A stretch of DNA of 21,415 nt from Rhodospirillum sp. UBA1311 (GTDB lineage Bacteria; Pseudomonadota; Alphaproteobacteria; Rhodospirillales; Rhodospirillaceae). Where the stretch lies: positions 64,807-86,221 of the forward strand of contig DBTR01000070.1 of assembly GCA_002307145.1 (NCBI GenBank), read 5' to 3'. The translations under genes and the position numbers were made by a program. The notes below the pieces were generated by a model that saw only the letters and a list, made by a program, of their open reading frames with translations, made no database searches and was not told the DNA's origin. How positions within the stretch are numbered: the first letter of the stretch is position 1; each line of letters starts with the position of its first letter. Of this stretch, positions 8,055 to 15,869 are shown piece after piece.

Positions 8055-9368
8055 CTAGCGGCGCAAGATCGCCACGAGTTCGAGGTGCGCGGTGGTCGGA
8101 AACTGGTCGACCGGCACCACCCGTTCGAGGATGAAGCCTCCATCGACCAGAAGCCGCGCGTCGCGGGCGAAACTCGCCGGATTGCACGACACCGCCACCA
8201 CCAGACCGACGCCCGAGGCCGCGATCTCGCGCGCCTGGGCCTGTGCCCCGGCGCGCGGCGGATCGAACACCACGGCATCGAAGGCGTCGAGTTCGGCGGC
8301 GGTCAACGGATCGCGGAACAGGTCCCGCGCCGCCACCGTAACCGTGTTGCCGAGCCGATTCGCCGTCACCGCCGCCTGCAACGCCCGCACCGCTGCGCCG
8401 TCGGCATCGGCGGCGAACACCGCCGCGCCCCTGGCCGCGATCGGCAGGGCGAAGGTGCCGAGTCCGCTGAACAGGTCCGCCACCTTAACCGCCGCTCCCA
8501 ATCCTGCCAGGACTTCGTCGCGCAGCAGCGCCTCGCCCTCGGCGCTCGGCTGGAGAAACGACGCGGCAGGGAAGCCCACCGCGACGCCACCGAAATTCAT
8601 CGCCGGAGTCCGCGCCACCGCCATCGGCACCGGCCCGTCGCCGCCATCCCAGGCGAGGCGGGCGAGATCGTAGGCGTTGGCGAAGCTGCCCAACACCTCG
8701 CGCGCTTCCCAGCCGAGTTCGGCGTCGGAACGCACCACCACGTCCGCGCCCGCGTCAGTCCAGGTCATCGCCACCGTTGCGGCGTCGGTGATCGGCGCAA
8801 GCACGTCGCGCAACGGGCGGATCAGGCGGGAAAGTTCCGGCGTCAGCACCGGGCACGCGTCGATCGCGACGACGGTGTGCCCCGAGGCCTCGCGGAAGCC
8901 GAGCTTCTTGCCGGTGAGCGCAAGGGTCGCGCGGCGGCGGGTGTCCGGCGGGCAGGCGCGGGTCGGCAGGACGTTGGAATCGGCGAAGCCGCGATGCCCG
9001 AGCGCCGTCGCCACCCGCTCCCGCTTCCAGGCTTCGCGCGGCGCGTCCGCCCAATGCTGGAGGCTGCAGCCGCCGCACCGGCCGTAGACCGGGCAAAACG
9101 GCACGACCCGCTCGGACGAGGGAATTTCCACCGTCTTCAAATCGCAGACCACGCCTTCGGCGGTGCGGGCGCGCGGCACGGCGACCACGGTTTCGCCCGC
9201 GAGGCTCAAGGGCACGAAATGTCGCACCCCTTCATGGGTCGCGACGCCGTCGCCGCCCGCGCCGAGGGCATCGACGACCAGCGTCAGCGGCTGCGCCGAC
9301 GGCGCGGCGCGCTGCGGAGTTGCGGACTTGCGGCGGCGATCAGGCGATCTGCGCATAGGCCTGCCCAT
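8055..9368 (-). CDS. RumA/TrmA-family RNA uracil-5-methyltransferase with iron-sulfur cluster
   Basis: This is an S-adenosylmethionine-dependent RNA m5U methyltransferase of the RumA/RlmD/TrmA group, probably modifying a uridine in 23S rRNA or tRNA. A basic N-terminal tail is followed by a TRAM domain (about residues 27-75, LTLVVDALGAGGDGVATHEG). Four cysteines expected to bind a 4Fe-4S cluster are Cys92, Cys98, Cys101 and Cys172; their spacing closely follows E. coli RumA. The SAM-binding segment is VADLFSGLGTFALPIA, then FDPPRAGA, and the nucleophile region is SCNPASFARD. The exact target base cannot be told from sequence. The ATG at 9368 overlaps the end of panD by 29 bases; a second in-frame ATG at 9356 is also possible. 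Overlap and orientation imply co-transcription with panD. Confidence 0.9.
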   Translation of the reverse strand: MGRPMRRSPDRRRKSATPQRAAPSAQPLTLVVDALGAGGDGVATHEGVRHFVPLSLAGETVVAVPRARTAEGVVCDLKTVEIPSSERVVPFCPVYGRCGGCSLQHWADAPREAWKRERVATALGHRGFADSNVLPTRACPPDTRRRATLALTGKKLGFREASGHTVVAIDACPVLTPELSRLIRPLRDVLAPITDAATVAMTWTDAGADVVVRSDAELGWEAREVLGSFANAYDLARLAWDGGDGPVPMAVARTPAMNFGGVAVGFPAASFLQPSAEGEALLRDEVLAGLGAAVKVADLFSGLGTFALPIAARGAAVFAADADGAAVRALQAAVTANRLGNTVTVAARDLFRDPLTAAELDAFDAVVFDPPRAGAQAQAREIAASGVGLVVAVSCNPASFARDARLLVDGGFILERVVPVDQFPTTAHLELVAILRR

Positions 9369-9837
9369 GGCGGCAGGATTCGCCGACGCTCTCCGGCGAC
9401 GGGGTGTCGTAGGTCCAGATCTCGCTCACCCGGTTGTGCGAATCCACCATCACCGCGAGGCTCTTGCGGCCCGGCAGGTCGGCCGCCGCAACCTCTTCGT
9501 AGGCCATGATGATCGCGAGGTCGCCCGCCGCGAACAGGTGCGCCGCCGCGCCGTTGAGGCAGCAGTCGCCCGCGCCCTCGCGGCCTTCGATGACATAGGT
9601 CTGAAGGCGGTTGCCGTTGGCGACGTTGACCACGTCCACGCGGGTGTAGGGCAGGATTCCGGCGGCCTTCAGCATCAGCGGGTCGACGGTGATCGAGCCG
9701 ACGTAGTCGACCCGCGCCTCGGTGACGGTGACGCGGTGAATCTTACCATACATGAACGGCCGGCGCGCCGCATCGAGGCGGTAGCCCGAGGGAATCTCGT
9801 CGGCGCTGCCGATCTTGCGGATGCTGGGTTGGCTCAT
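9340..9837 (-). CDS. panD: Aspartate 1-decarboxylase precursor with N-terminal extension
   Basis: PanD decarboxylates L-aspartate to beta-alanine for pantothenate and coenzyme A synthesis. It is made as a precursor that cleaves itself between Gly and Ser to create a pyruvoyl cofactor. The core reads GKIHRVTVTEARVDYVGSI, placing the cut at Gly47-Ser48. It continues AAGILPYTRVDVVNVANGNR, with the conserved Asn-Gly-x-Arg and a T-Y pair, then LNGAAAH, all family hallmarks. The product has 165 residues against about 126 in E. coli. About 24 extra residues precede the usual start, and the C-terminus is also somewhat longer. The ATG at 9837 is supported by GAGGAG 9 bases upstream; the internal Met29, where a canonical PanD would begin, has no ribosome site. 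It is first in a group with the overlapping RNA methyltransferase gene. Confidence 0.92.
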   Translation of the reverse strand: MSQPSIRKIGSADEIPSGYRLDAARRPFMYGKIHRVTVTEARVDYVGSITVDPLMLKAAGILPYTRVDVVNVANGNRLQTYVIEGREGAGDCCLNGAAAHLFAAGDLAIIMAYEEVAAADLPGRKSLAVMVDSHNRVSEIWTYDTPSPESVGESCRHGQAYAQIA

Positions 9838-10160
9838 CTCGTTTGACTCCTCAATCGTCCCGGCTGAGCGGAAGGCATGTTCTTGGCGCTCGCGCAGGGA
9901 GAAATCAAGCAAAAGCGCACCGGCAACGGCGCGGGAAAACATCTAGACAACATCGCAAGTCCAAATCCAGGAAAACCCGTCGCGAGGTGAAACAAAACCG
10001 AGGACCAGCGCATGCGCGGTTATGCGCCGCAAGTCTCCGGAACAAACGCGATGAAGATTTTATGTCACCGCGCGTGGTCGATTGACCCCGCAGGGCTTCC
10101 TGAGGCATCAATCGTACCGCGGGAGCCCTCCATTCGGATTCCGCCATAAGGGGGATAGTC
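9838..10160. other. Divergent intergenic region between panD and the EAL-CBS-GGDEF gene
   Basis: This 323-base gap has no convincing gene; an arginine/lysine-rich frame on the + strand looks like chance. It must hold promoters for both divergent genes, but I cannot place them with confidence. On the + side an inverted repeat (CGATTGA at 10079-10085, TCAATCG at 10108-10114) encloses a small CAGG/CCTG stem and lies 47 bases before the downstream ATG. A ribosome site (AGGGGGAT) precedes that ATG. The middle of the region is more AT-rich than the neighbouring genes. Confidence 0.5.
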
Positions 10161-12050
10161 ATGGTTGCCCTGTTCGGTCGCAAGCGTGTGTCCCGTGACC
10201 AGACCCGGGACTCCGCACCCGAAGCCCGTTCCGCAGCAAGCGACGCCGCACCGCCTGCCGCCCAGGAGACCGCATCGCATCGCACCGACGGCCTCGCCGA
10301 GCCTTGGCGCGCCATCGTCGCGGGCCTCGGCCACGCGTTCCAGCCGGTGGTCAACATCCACTCGGGCCATACCTATGGCCTGGAGGCGCTGCTCCGGGGC
10401 TACGAGGACTTCGGCTTCGCCACCGCCAACGCGGTATTCGACGCCGCCTTCGCCGATGGCGTCCTCGACGCCGTCGACCGCGCGCTGAAGGAAAAGGCGA
10501 TCGCCGCCTACGCCGTTTGGCCGTTCTGCCACGACCGCAAGCTGTTCATGAACATCGACGCGCGGATCTTCGCCCGGCCCGGCGCCGGCAGCCTCGGCCA
10601 CACCCGCGAGGCCCTGCGCGCGACGGGCCTCGCCGACGGCGCGATCATCCTCGACGTCTCCGAGCGCGCGCCGTTCAACGACTTCCTCGCCGAGTTCCTG
10701 CACGAGAAGGAAACCCACCGCTCCTCGCTGCGCTACGCCGTCGACGATTTCGGCGCGGGCCTCGGCAGCCTCCAGACCCTCTACGGCGCGCACCCCGACT
10801 TCATCAAGATCGACCGCACCTTGCTCGCCGGGGCCTCCGACGACGCACGCAAGAAGATCTTCTTCTCCCACATCGTCAGCATCGCCCACCTCCTCGGGAT
10901 CATGGTGGTGGCCGAAGGCGTGGAGGACGAGGCCGAGTATTTCGTCTGCAAGGAGGTCGGCTGCGACCTGATCCAGGGCTTCGTCGTCTGCCCGCCGCTG
11001 GATGCGGTGGCCGAGGTGGAACGCGAATACCTGAACGTCCGCGACCTCTCGCGCCGCGACCGCCGCCAGAGCCGCAGCGACGAGCGCATCCTCCTCGAAC
11101 GCATGGAAACCCTGGAGCCGATCGGCGTCGAGACCCGCATGCTCGAAGTCTTCGAGCGGTTCCGCTCGGAGAAGGCGCGCACCTTCTTCCCGGTCGTCGA
11201 CGCGAGCGGCGAGCCGCGCGGCATCATCCGCGAGGGCGACCTCAAGGAGTACACCTACTCCCAGTTCGGCCGCGACCTGATGACCAACCGCGCCTACGGC
11301 CGCTCGCTCGAACAGTTCATCACCCCTTGCCCGGTGGCGGCGATCAACCTCGCCGCCGAGCGCATCCTCGAAATCTTCTCGGGCGCGGATCAGGCCGAAG
11401 GCCTGATCCTCATCGACGGACAGTCGAAATACGCGGGGTTCCTCTCCGCGACCGCATTGCTCCGGGTGATCAACGACAAGAACCTGACCCTCGCGCGCGA
11501 CCAGAATCCGCTCTCGCGCCTGCCCGGCAACACCGTGATCCACGAATTTCTTTCCGAATGCCTTGGCGACGCCAGCGTCGAGCACGCGATGATTTATTAC
11601 GACTTCGACAACTTCAAGCCATTCAACGATCACTACGGGTTTCGTCAGGGCGATCGCGCCATCCAGGCGTTCGCCGACCTGCTCCGCCGCCAGTTCGGCG
11701 GGTCGGAAGACTTCATCGCCCACGTCGGCGGCGACGACTTCGTTTCCGGCCGCAAGTCGGTCGCGGATTTCCCCCAGCTCGAAGCCGAGGTGGCGCGCAC
11801 GCTTGAGCTGTTCCGCGAGGAAGTCACCGCGTTCTACGACGACGAAGCGCGGGAATCCGGCTTCATCACCGTCGCGGACCGCTACGGCACCGAGCGCAAG
11901 TTCCCGCTCCTGACGGTGAGCGCGGCGCTGGTCCGGATTCGCCCGGAAAGCGACCAGCGCGGCGACGACCGCCTCAGCCCGCTGATCGCGGGCCTGAAAA
12001 AGCTCGCAAAGTCGGACCCCAACCACCTCGCGGTCGGCGTACTTCCGTAA
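10161..12050 (+). CDS. EAL-CBS-GGDEF cyclic-di-GMP signalling protein
   Basis: This 629-residue soluble protein probably makes, breaks down or senses cyclic-di-GMP. Domain order is a disordered N-terminus (1-45), EAL (about 55-295), paired CBS region (about 310-450) and GGDEF (about 455-625). EAL active-site positions are nearly all kept: Glu75 (EALLRG), Asn131, Asp195-Asp196 (DDFGAG), Lys216, Glu252, Glu255 and Gln272. By spacing from RocR, the metal-ligand Glu of the LEITE motif is replaced by Asp165 (LDVSE). The GGDEF motif is GGDDF (523-527), with metal aspartates likely in DFDNFK (481-486). No RxxD inhibitory site is seen before GGDDF. CBS domains often bind adenine nucleotides, so AMP/ATP sensing is possible. 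The start has AGGGGGAT about 5 bases upstream. It precedes the histidine kinase gene by 185 bases. Confidence 0.9.
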   Translation: MVALFGRKRVSRDQTRDSAPEARSAASDAAPPAAQETASHRTDGLAEPWRAIVAGLGHAFQPVVNIHSGHTYGLEALLRGYEDFGFATANAVFDAAFADGVLDAVDRALKEKAIAAYAVWPFCHDRKLFMNIDARIFARPGAGSLGHTREALRATGLADGAIILDVSERAPFNDFLAEFLHEKETHRSSLRYAVDDFGAGLGSLQTLYGAHPDFIKIDRTLLAGASDDARKKIFFSHIVSIAHLLGIMVVAEGVEDEAEYFVCKEVGCDLIQGFVVCPPLDAVAEVEREYLNVRDLSRRDRRQSRSDERILLERMETLEPIGVETRMLEVFERFRSEKARTFFPVVDASGEPRGIIREGDLKEYTYSQFGRDLMTNRAYGRSLEQFITPCPVAAINLAAERILEIFSGADQAEGLILIDGQSKYAGFLSATALLRVINDKNLTLARDQNPLSRLPGNTVIHEFLSECLGDASVEHAMIYYDFDNFKPFNDHYGFRQGDRAIQAFADLLRRQFGGSEDFIAHVGGDDFVSGRKSVADFPQLEAEVARTLELFREEVTAFYDDEARESGFITVADRYGTERKFPLLTVSAALVRIRPESDQRGDDRLSPLIAGLKKLAKSDPNHLAVGVLP

Positions 12051-12134
12051 GGCGGCATGTGGGTTTGCCGGAATCCCTGCTGGAACTACGGATTTTTCCA
12101 CGATCGAACCTCTCCAAGAAGGGTGCAATCGCGA

Positions 12135-12155
12135 CGAAGACTGCGCTAGTCTTCG
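12135..12155. other. Perfect hairpin between the cyclic-di-GMP gene and the kinase gene
   Basis: An 8-base perfect inverted repeat (CGAAGACT at 12135-12142, AGTCTTCG at 12148-12155) encloses a 5-base loop, in the 185-base gap about 80 bases before the kinase ATG. No T run follows, so it is a weak terminator at best. It could instead be a protein-binding site or leader structure. Confidence 0.45.
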
Positions 12156-12235
12156 CACTCGCCTTGCCGTTGCGCATCAAGTGTGCGGCTCCCCACATCG
12201 CATGCGAGACTCGCGACGATCCTTTGGAGGACCCG

Positions 12236-14152
12236 ATGACCCGACCGCCGGACGAAGCGCGTTCGTCCCCCGCGCCCGATCCCATGGGCCGGTTCGACGG
12301 CGGCGACATCGCGGAGTTCGACGCCGACGCACGACTGATCGGGACGAGCAACCGCTTTGCCCGACTGATCGCGGCGGGGCACCCCCGCCCGATGCCAGGC
12401 ACGCCCCTGGCCGACGTCGTCGCCGCCCTGATCGGCGGCGCCACCACCGACCCCGCTCCGACGATCATGCGGCACCTGAAGGACCGCAACGGCCAAGCCG
12501 AGGACATCCTCGCCGAGGGCCGCCGAGTGCTGCACATCGGCCTCTCCGCCGAGCCCGAGGGGCGCACCCGCCTCACCGTCCTCGACGTCACCCGCGACCG
12601 CCGGATGCGCGCCAGCATCCAGCGACGCGACGCCATGCTGCACCTGATCGGCGCGGCGCAGGCGGACGCTCTCGCCGACGCCGAGGCGACGATCGGCGGC
12701 TTTCTCGACCGCCTGATCCAGATCGCCGGGTGCCACGGCGGCCTGGTCCTCGAACTCCAGTCCGATCCCCAGGGCTTCCTCGACGCGGTCCCGCTGGCCG
12801 TGCGGGGCTGCTGGGAGGCAGCGGGTCTGCCGCCGCCGATCCTCCTGAGGGCGCTCGACAGCCTCGCGCCGGTCCGCGCGGAGGACGGCGTCGAGACCCC
12901 CGGGCTCGGCCACACCGCCGTCCTGCCGGTGTTCGACCGCGACCGCGCGATCGGGCTGATCGCCCTCTCCGGCCGCGCCATGCCGTTCGACGACGACCTG
13001 ATGGAGTGCCTCGCCGCCGCCCCCTCCACCCTCGCCCTGCTGCTGTCGCTCAAAGCCTCGCGGCGGCGTACCCGCCAGACCGCGCGCGACCTGCGCACCA
13101 GCCGCAATCAGGTCCAGGCGATTTTCGACACGATCTCCGACGGCGTGGTGCTGTTTTCCGCAAGCGGCATGATCGTCGGGGTCAACGCCGCAGCCGAGCG
13201 CCTGTTCGGCGTGGCCCTGGGCGACGCGCTCGGCCGCTCCGCCACCGACTTCCTCCCCGACGACGACCTCCTCTCGTTCGCCGAGCCGACGCCGCCGCTC
13301 GCCACCGCCTCGCGCCGCGAGATCCTCGCCCGCCACGTCGGCGGCCGCACCTTTCCCGCCGAGGTCTCGGTCTCCCGCATCGCGGTCGAGGACGACCCGC
13401 TCTACGTCGCGATCGTCCAGGACATTTCCGAACGCAAGCGGGTGTCGCGGGTGCAGTCGGAGTTGATCGCGACCGTCGGTCACGACCTGCGCACGCCGCT
13501 CACCAGCATCCTGGGCGCGCTCCGCCTGGTCAACGGCGGCAGCCTCACCGAGGACCGCGCCCGCGACATGCTCGGCATCGCCGAACGCAACGGCCGAAGA
13601 TTGATGCGCCTGATCACCGACCTCCTCGACCTCGAACGGATCAGCGCCGGAATGATCGCGTTCGCGCCGGTGCCGACCGATCTCGGCGCGGTGCTGCGGC
13701 AGTCGGTGGACAACCAGCGCCCGCTCACCGAGGCCAAGGGCCTCACCATCGACTGGCAACTCCCCGAGCAGCCGCTCTGGACCCACGGCGACCCCGACCG
13801 CCTCACCCAGATCGCCACCAACATCTTCGCCAACGCCGTCCACTTCTCGCCGCAGGGCGGCACCGTGACGATCCGCGCGAGTCTCTTCGAGGGTGCGATC
13901 CGGGTCGCGTTCATCGACCAGGGGCCGGGGATTCCCGCCGACTTCCTGCCGGTGATGTTCGACCGCTTCCAACAGGTGGCGAACCGCATCCGCCGCGTCC
14001 GCCACGCCGACGCCACCGGCTCCGGCCTCGGCTTGAGCATCGTCCGCGCCCTCGTCGAAATGCACGGCGGCAGGGTCGGCGCGGTCTCCCCCCCGGGGAC
14101 GGGGGCGACGGTCTATTTCGACCTGCCGCGCGAAACCGCCGAATCGCAGTGA
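12236..14152 (+). CDS. Soluble PAS-GAF-like-PAS histidine kinase
   Basis: This is a sensor histidine kinase of 638 residues without membrane segments, so it senses an intracellular signal. A PAS-like N-terminal segment (about 20-120, FDADARLIGTSNRFARLI) is followed by a probable GAF-like domain (about 135-270) and a short helical linker. A second PAS follows (about 293-400, IFDTISDGVVLFSASGMIVG), then HisKA and HATPase_c. The phosphorylated His is His416 in GHDLRTPLTS. The N-box is NIFANAVHFSP (Asn529), the G1 box DQGPGIP (about 561), the F box FDRFQQ and the G2 box GSGLGLSI, all intact. The ATG at 12236 is chosen for GGAGG (12226-12230) 5 bases upstream; the longer frame to 12059 lacks such a site. 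No heme or flavin ligand can be assigned from sequence. The regulator gene follows 111 bases downstream. Confidence 0.9.
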   Translation: MTRPPDEARSSPAPDPMGRFDGGDIAEFDADARLIGTSNRFARLIAAGHPRPMPGTPLADVVAALIGGATTDPAPTIMRHLKDRNGQAEDILAEGRRVLHIGLSAEPEGRTRLTVLDVTRDRRMRASIQRRDAMLHLIGAAQADALADAEATIGGFLDRLIQIAGCHGGLVLELQSDPQGFLDAVPLAVRGCWEAAGLPPPILLRALDSLAPVRAEDGVETPGLGHTAVLPVFDRDRAIGLIALSGRAMPFDDDLMECLAAAPSTLALLLSLKASRRRTRQTARDLRTSRNQVQAIFDTISDGVVLFSASGMIVGVNAAAERLFGVALGDALGRSATDFLPDDDLLSFAEPTPPLATASRREILARHVGGRTFPAEVSVSRIAVEDDPLYVAIVQDISERKRVSRVQSELIATVGHDLRTPLTSILGALRLVNGGSLTEDRARDMLGIAERNGRRLMRLITDLLDLERISAGMIAFAPVPTDLGAVLRQSVDNQRPLTEAKGLTIDWQLPEQPLWTHGDPDRLTQIATNIFANAVHFSPQGGTVTIRASLFEGAIRVAFIDQGPGIPADFLPVMFDRFQQVANRIRRVRHADATGSGLGLSIVRALVEMHGGRVGAVSPPGTGATVYFDLPRETAESQ

Positions 14153-14263
14153 TTTGTCCTTTGCCATCTGCCGCTTGTCCGCTAATCTGCGGAGCGCGCC
14201 GGCCGCACCCGCGGCCGCGTTCTGCCGGTTTGTCTCCGGCGCTTTTTCGGGATTGACCGCACT

Positions 14264-14914
14264 TTGGCGTACACGGTTCTCATCGCCGACGATCACGAAT
14301 TGTTTCGTGACGGGCTCAAGATGGTTTTGCAGCACCTCGCTCCAGGCACGCGCTGCCTGACCGCAGGCGACCATCGCGAGGCGCTCGACCTCGCCAACGC
14401 GACGCCGGACCTCGACCTCGTGCTTCTCGACATCCGCATGCCGGGGATGCCGTGGGAGGAGGCGCTCCGCAGCCTCCGCGCCGACAGGCCGGAAGTTCCG
14501 GTGGTCATCCTCTCCGCCCTCGTCGATCGCTCGCTGATCACTACCGCGATGCGCTCCGGCGCGCGCGGCTTCATCCCCAAGACCTCGTCCTCCACGGTGA
14601 TGGTCCACGCGATGAACCTCGTCCTCTCGGGCGGCCACTACATCCCGACCCTGGTGCTGGACGAAGACCCGGTCGGCGACCACGACGGCCTCGACTCCGC
14701 CAACGCCGCCGCGCTCACGCCGCGCCAGATGGACGTGCTGCGCCTCGTCGCGCGCGGCCTCTCCAACCGCGACATCGCCCATGCCCTCGAACTCTCCGAA
14801 GGCACGGTCAAGCTCCACGTCACCGCGATCCTGAAAGCCCTCGGCGTGCCCAACCGCACCTCGGCGGTGATCGCCGCCTCGCGCATGGGCCTCACCGAAA
14901 GCGACGGCAACTAA
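14264..14914 (+). CDS. NarL/FixJ-family response regulator
   Basis: This is a two-component response regulator: an N-terminal receiver domain and a C-terminal LuxR-type helix-turn-helix that binds DNA. In 216 residues the receiver shows the acidic pair Asp9-Asp10 (IADDHELFRDG), the phospho-acceptor Asp56 (LLDIRMPGM), Ser84 and Lys106 (FIPKTSSS). The HTH spans about 151-206 (LTPRQMDVLRLVARGLSNRD, then LSEGTVKLHVTAILKALG), a full LuxR signature. The start is TTG at 14264. No ATG or GTG lies in frame close by, and the family normally begins just before V-L-I-A-D-D-H. Only a weak GGGA lies about 11 bases upstream, so translation may be modest. It follows the kinase gene in the same direction and is almost certainly its partner. 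Targets are not known. Confidence 0.92.
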   Translation: MAYTVLIADDHELFRDGLKMVLQHLAPGTRCLTAGDHREALDLANATPDLDLVLLDIRMPGMPWEEALRSLRADRPEVPVVILSALVDRSLITTAMRSGARGFIPKTSSSTVMVHAMNLVLSGGHYIPTLVLDEDPVGDHDGLDSANAAALTPRQMDVLRLVARGLSNRDIAHALELSEGTVKLHVTAILKALGVPNRTSAVIAASRMGLTESDGN

Positions 14915-14927
14915 TCCAACCAGGAAA

Positions 14928-14945
14928 CGCGGGCGCTGGCCCGCG
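14928..14945 (+). terminator. Weak hairpin after the response regulator gene
   Basis: A 7-base GC stem (CGCGGGC at 14928-14934, GCCCGCG at 14939-14945) with a 4-base loop begins 13 bases after the stop. It is followed by AATTGCTT rather than a T run, so termination would be partial. modD could be reached by read-through. Confidence 0.45.
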
Positions 14946-14981
14946 AATTGCTTCGGGCGTCCTTGGCCGTCGGCTTCGTCG

Positions 14982-14987
14982 TATAGT
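14982..14987 (+). promoter_or_regulatory. Possible -10 element for modD
   Basis: TATAGT lies 31 bases upstream of the modD ATG, a suitable distance for a -10 box. No good -35 hexamer is found at 16-18 bases. It could still be a promoter with a weak -35. Confidence 0.25.
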
Positions 14988-15018
14988 CGACATTCATAGC
15001 GCTCCGAAGGACACCGCC

Positions 15019-15864
15019 ATGCACCCGATCCCCGATAGCGTCATCGCCGCGCTCCTCGCCGAGGACATCCCCTACGGCGACCTCACCACCCGTTCCCTCG
15101 ACCTTGGGCCGCGCCCCGGAACCATCGCCTTCGCCGCACGCGACGACATGGTCGCCTGCTGCACAGAGGAAGCCCAGCGCATGCTCGCGAGCCTCGGCTG
15201 CACGGCGCAAGTCCGCTGCGCCAGCGGCCGCGCCGCCCCCGCCGGAACCCCGCTCCTCTTCGCCACCGGTCCCGCCGAAGCCCTGCTCGCCGGGTGGAAG
15301 GTCGCCCAGACTTTGATCGAGTGGTCCTCGGGCGTCGCCACCGCCGTCCGCGCGATCATCGACGCTGCACGCGCCGTCGACCCCGCCATCGTCGTCGCCT
15401 GCACCCGCAAGGCGGTCCCCGGCACCCGCGCGCTCTCGACCAAGGCGATCTGCGTCGCGGGCGCGACGATGCACCGCTGCGGCCTCTCCGACACCATCCT
15501 GCTCTTCCCCGAGCACCGCGCCTTCGGCGGCCCCGACGCCCTCGCCACCCAGGTCCGCGACCTGCGCGCCCGCAACCCGGAACGCAGCATCGTCGTCGAA
15601 GTCAAAACCTACGCCGAAGCCCTCACCGCCCGCGCCGCCGGCGCCAACGTCCTCCAACTCGAAAAATTCCCGCCCGACCTCGTCGCCGAACTCACCTGCG
15701 CCCTCGCCCACGACGACGGCCCCCAACCGGTAATCGCCGCAGCTGGCGGCATCACCGTCGCCAACGCCGCCGACTACGCCCGCGCCGGCGCGCACGTGCT
15801 GGTCACCTCCTCGCCCTATACGGCGAAACCGGCGGACGTGCAGGTGACGATTACGGCGGCTTAA
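15019..15864 (+). CDS. modD: ModD, NadC-like pyrophosphorylase-family protein
   Basis: ModD is a homologue of nicotinate-nucleotide pyrophosphorylase (NadC), named for its occurrence with molybdate transporter genes; its biochemical reaction has not been settled to my knowledge. The 281 residues match ModD. The N-terminus (IPDSVIAALLAEDIPYGDLT) and the TRKAVPGTRALSTKAICVAG block are ModD-like rather than NadC-like. Compared with NadC, Arg130-Lys131, His152-Arg153 and Glu194 are kept, but IVVEVKT replaces the NadC IEVEV pattern and LQLEKF (Glu215) replaces the IMLDN motif. A true quinolinate enzyme is therefore less likely. The end AAGGITVANAADYARAGAHV is a typical barrel phosphate-binding loop. 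AAGGA (15007-15011) lies 7 bases before the ATG. No modABC genes are adjacent in this window. NadC remains the alternative annotation. Confidence 0.85.
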   Translation: MHPIPDSVIAALLAEDIPYGDLTTRSLDLGPRPGTIAFAARDDMVACCTEEAQRMLASLGCTAQVRCASGRAAPAGTPLLFATGPAEALLAGWKVAQTLIEWSSGVATAVRAIIDAARAVDPAIVVACTRKAVPGTRALSTKAICVAGATMHRCGLSDTILLFPEHRAFGGPDALATQVRDLRARNPERSIVVEVKTYAEALTARAAGANVLQLEKFPPDLVAELTCALAHDDGPQPVIAAAGGITVANAADYARAGAHVLVTSSPYTAKPADVQVTITAA

Positions 15865-15869
15865 AAAGA

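Noticed and set aside
9843..10085. An 80-codon Arg/Lys-rich frame in the panD upstream gap
   Set aside because: It starts with TTG, has no ribosome site, is of biased composition and shows no family resemblance.
10065..12158. A 697-codon open frame on the - strand opposite the EAL-CBS-GGDEF gene
   Set aside because: Antisense shadow of a gene whose EAL and GGDEF active-site residues are in order; no domain is seen in the reverse frame.
12146..14818. An 890-codon open frame on the - strand opposite the kinase and regulator
   Set aside because: Antisense shadow of two complete, motif-rich genes; composition is low in hydrophobic core residues and it has no recognisable domain.
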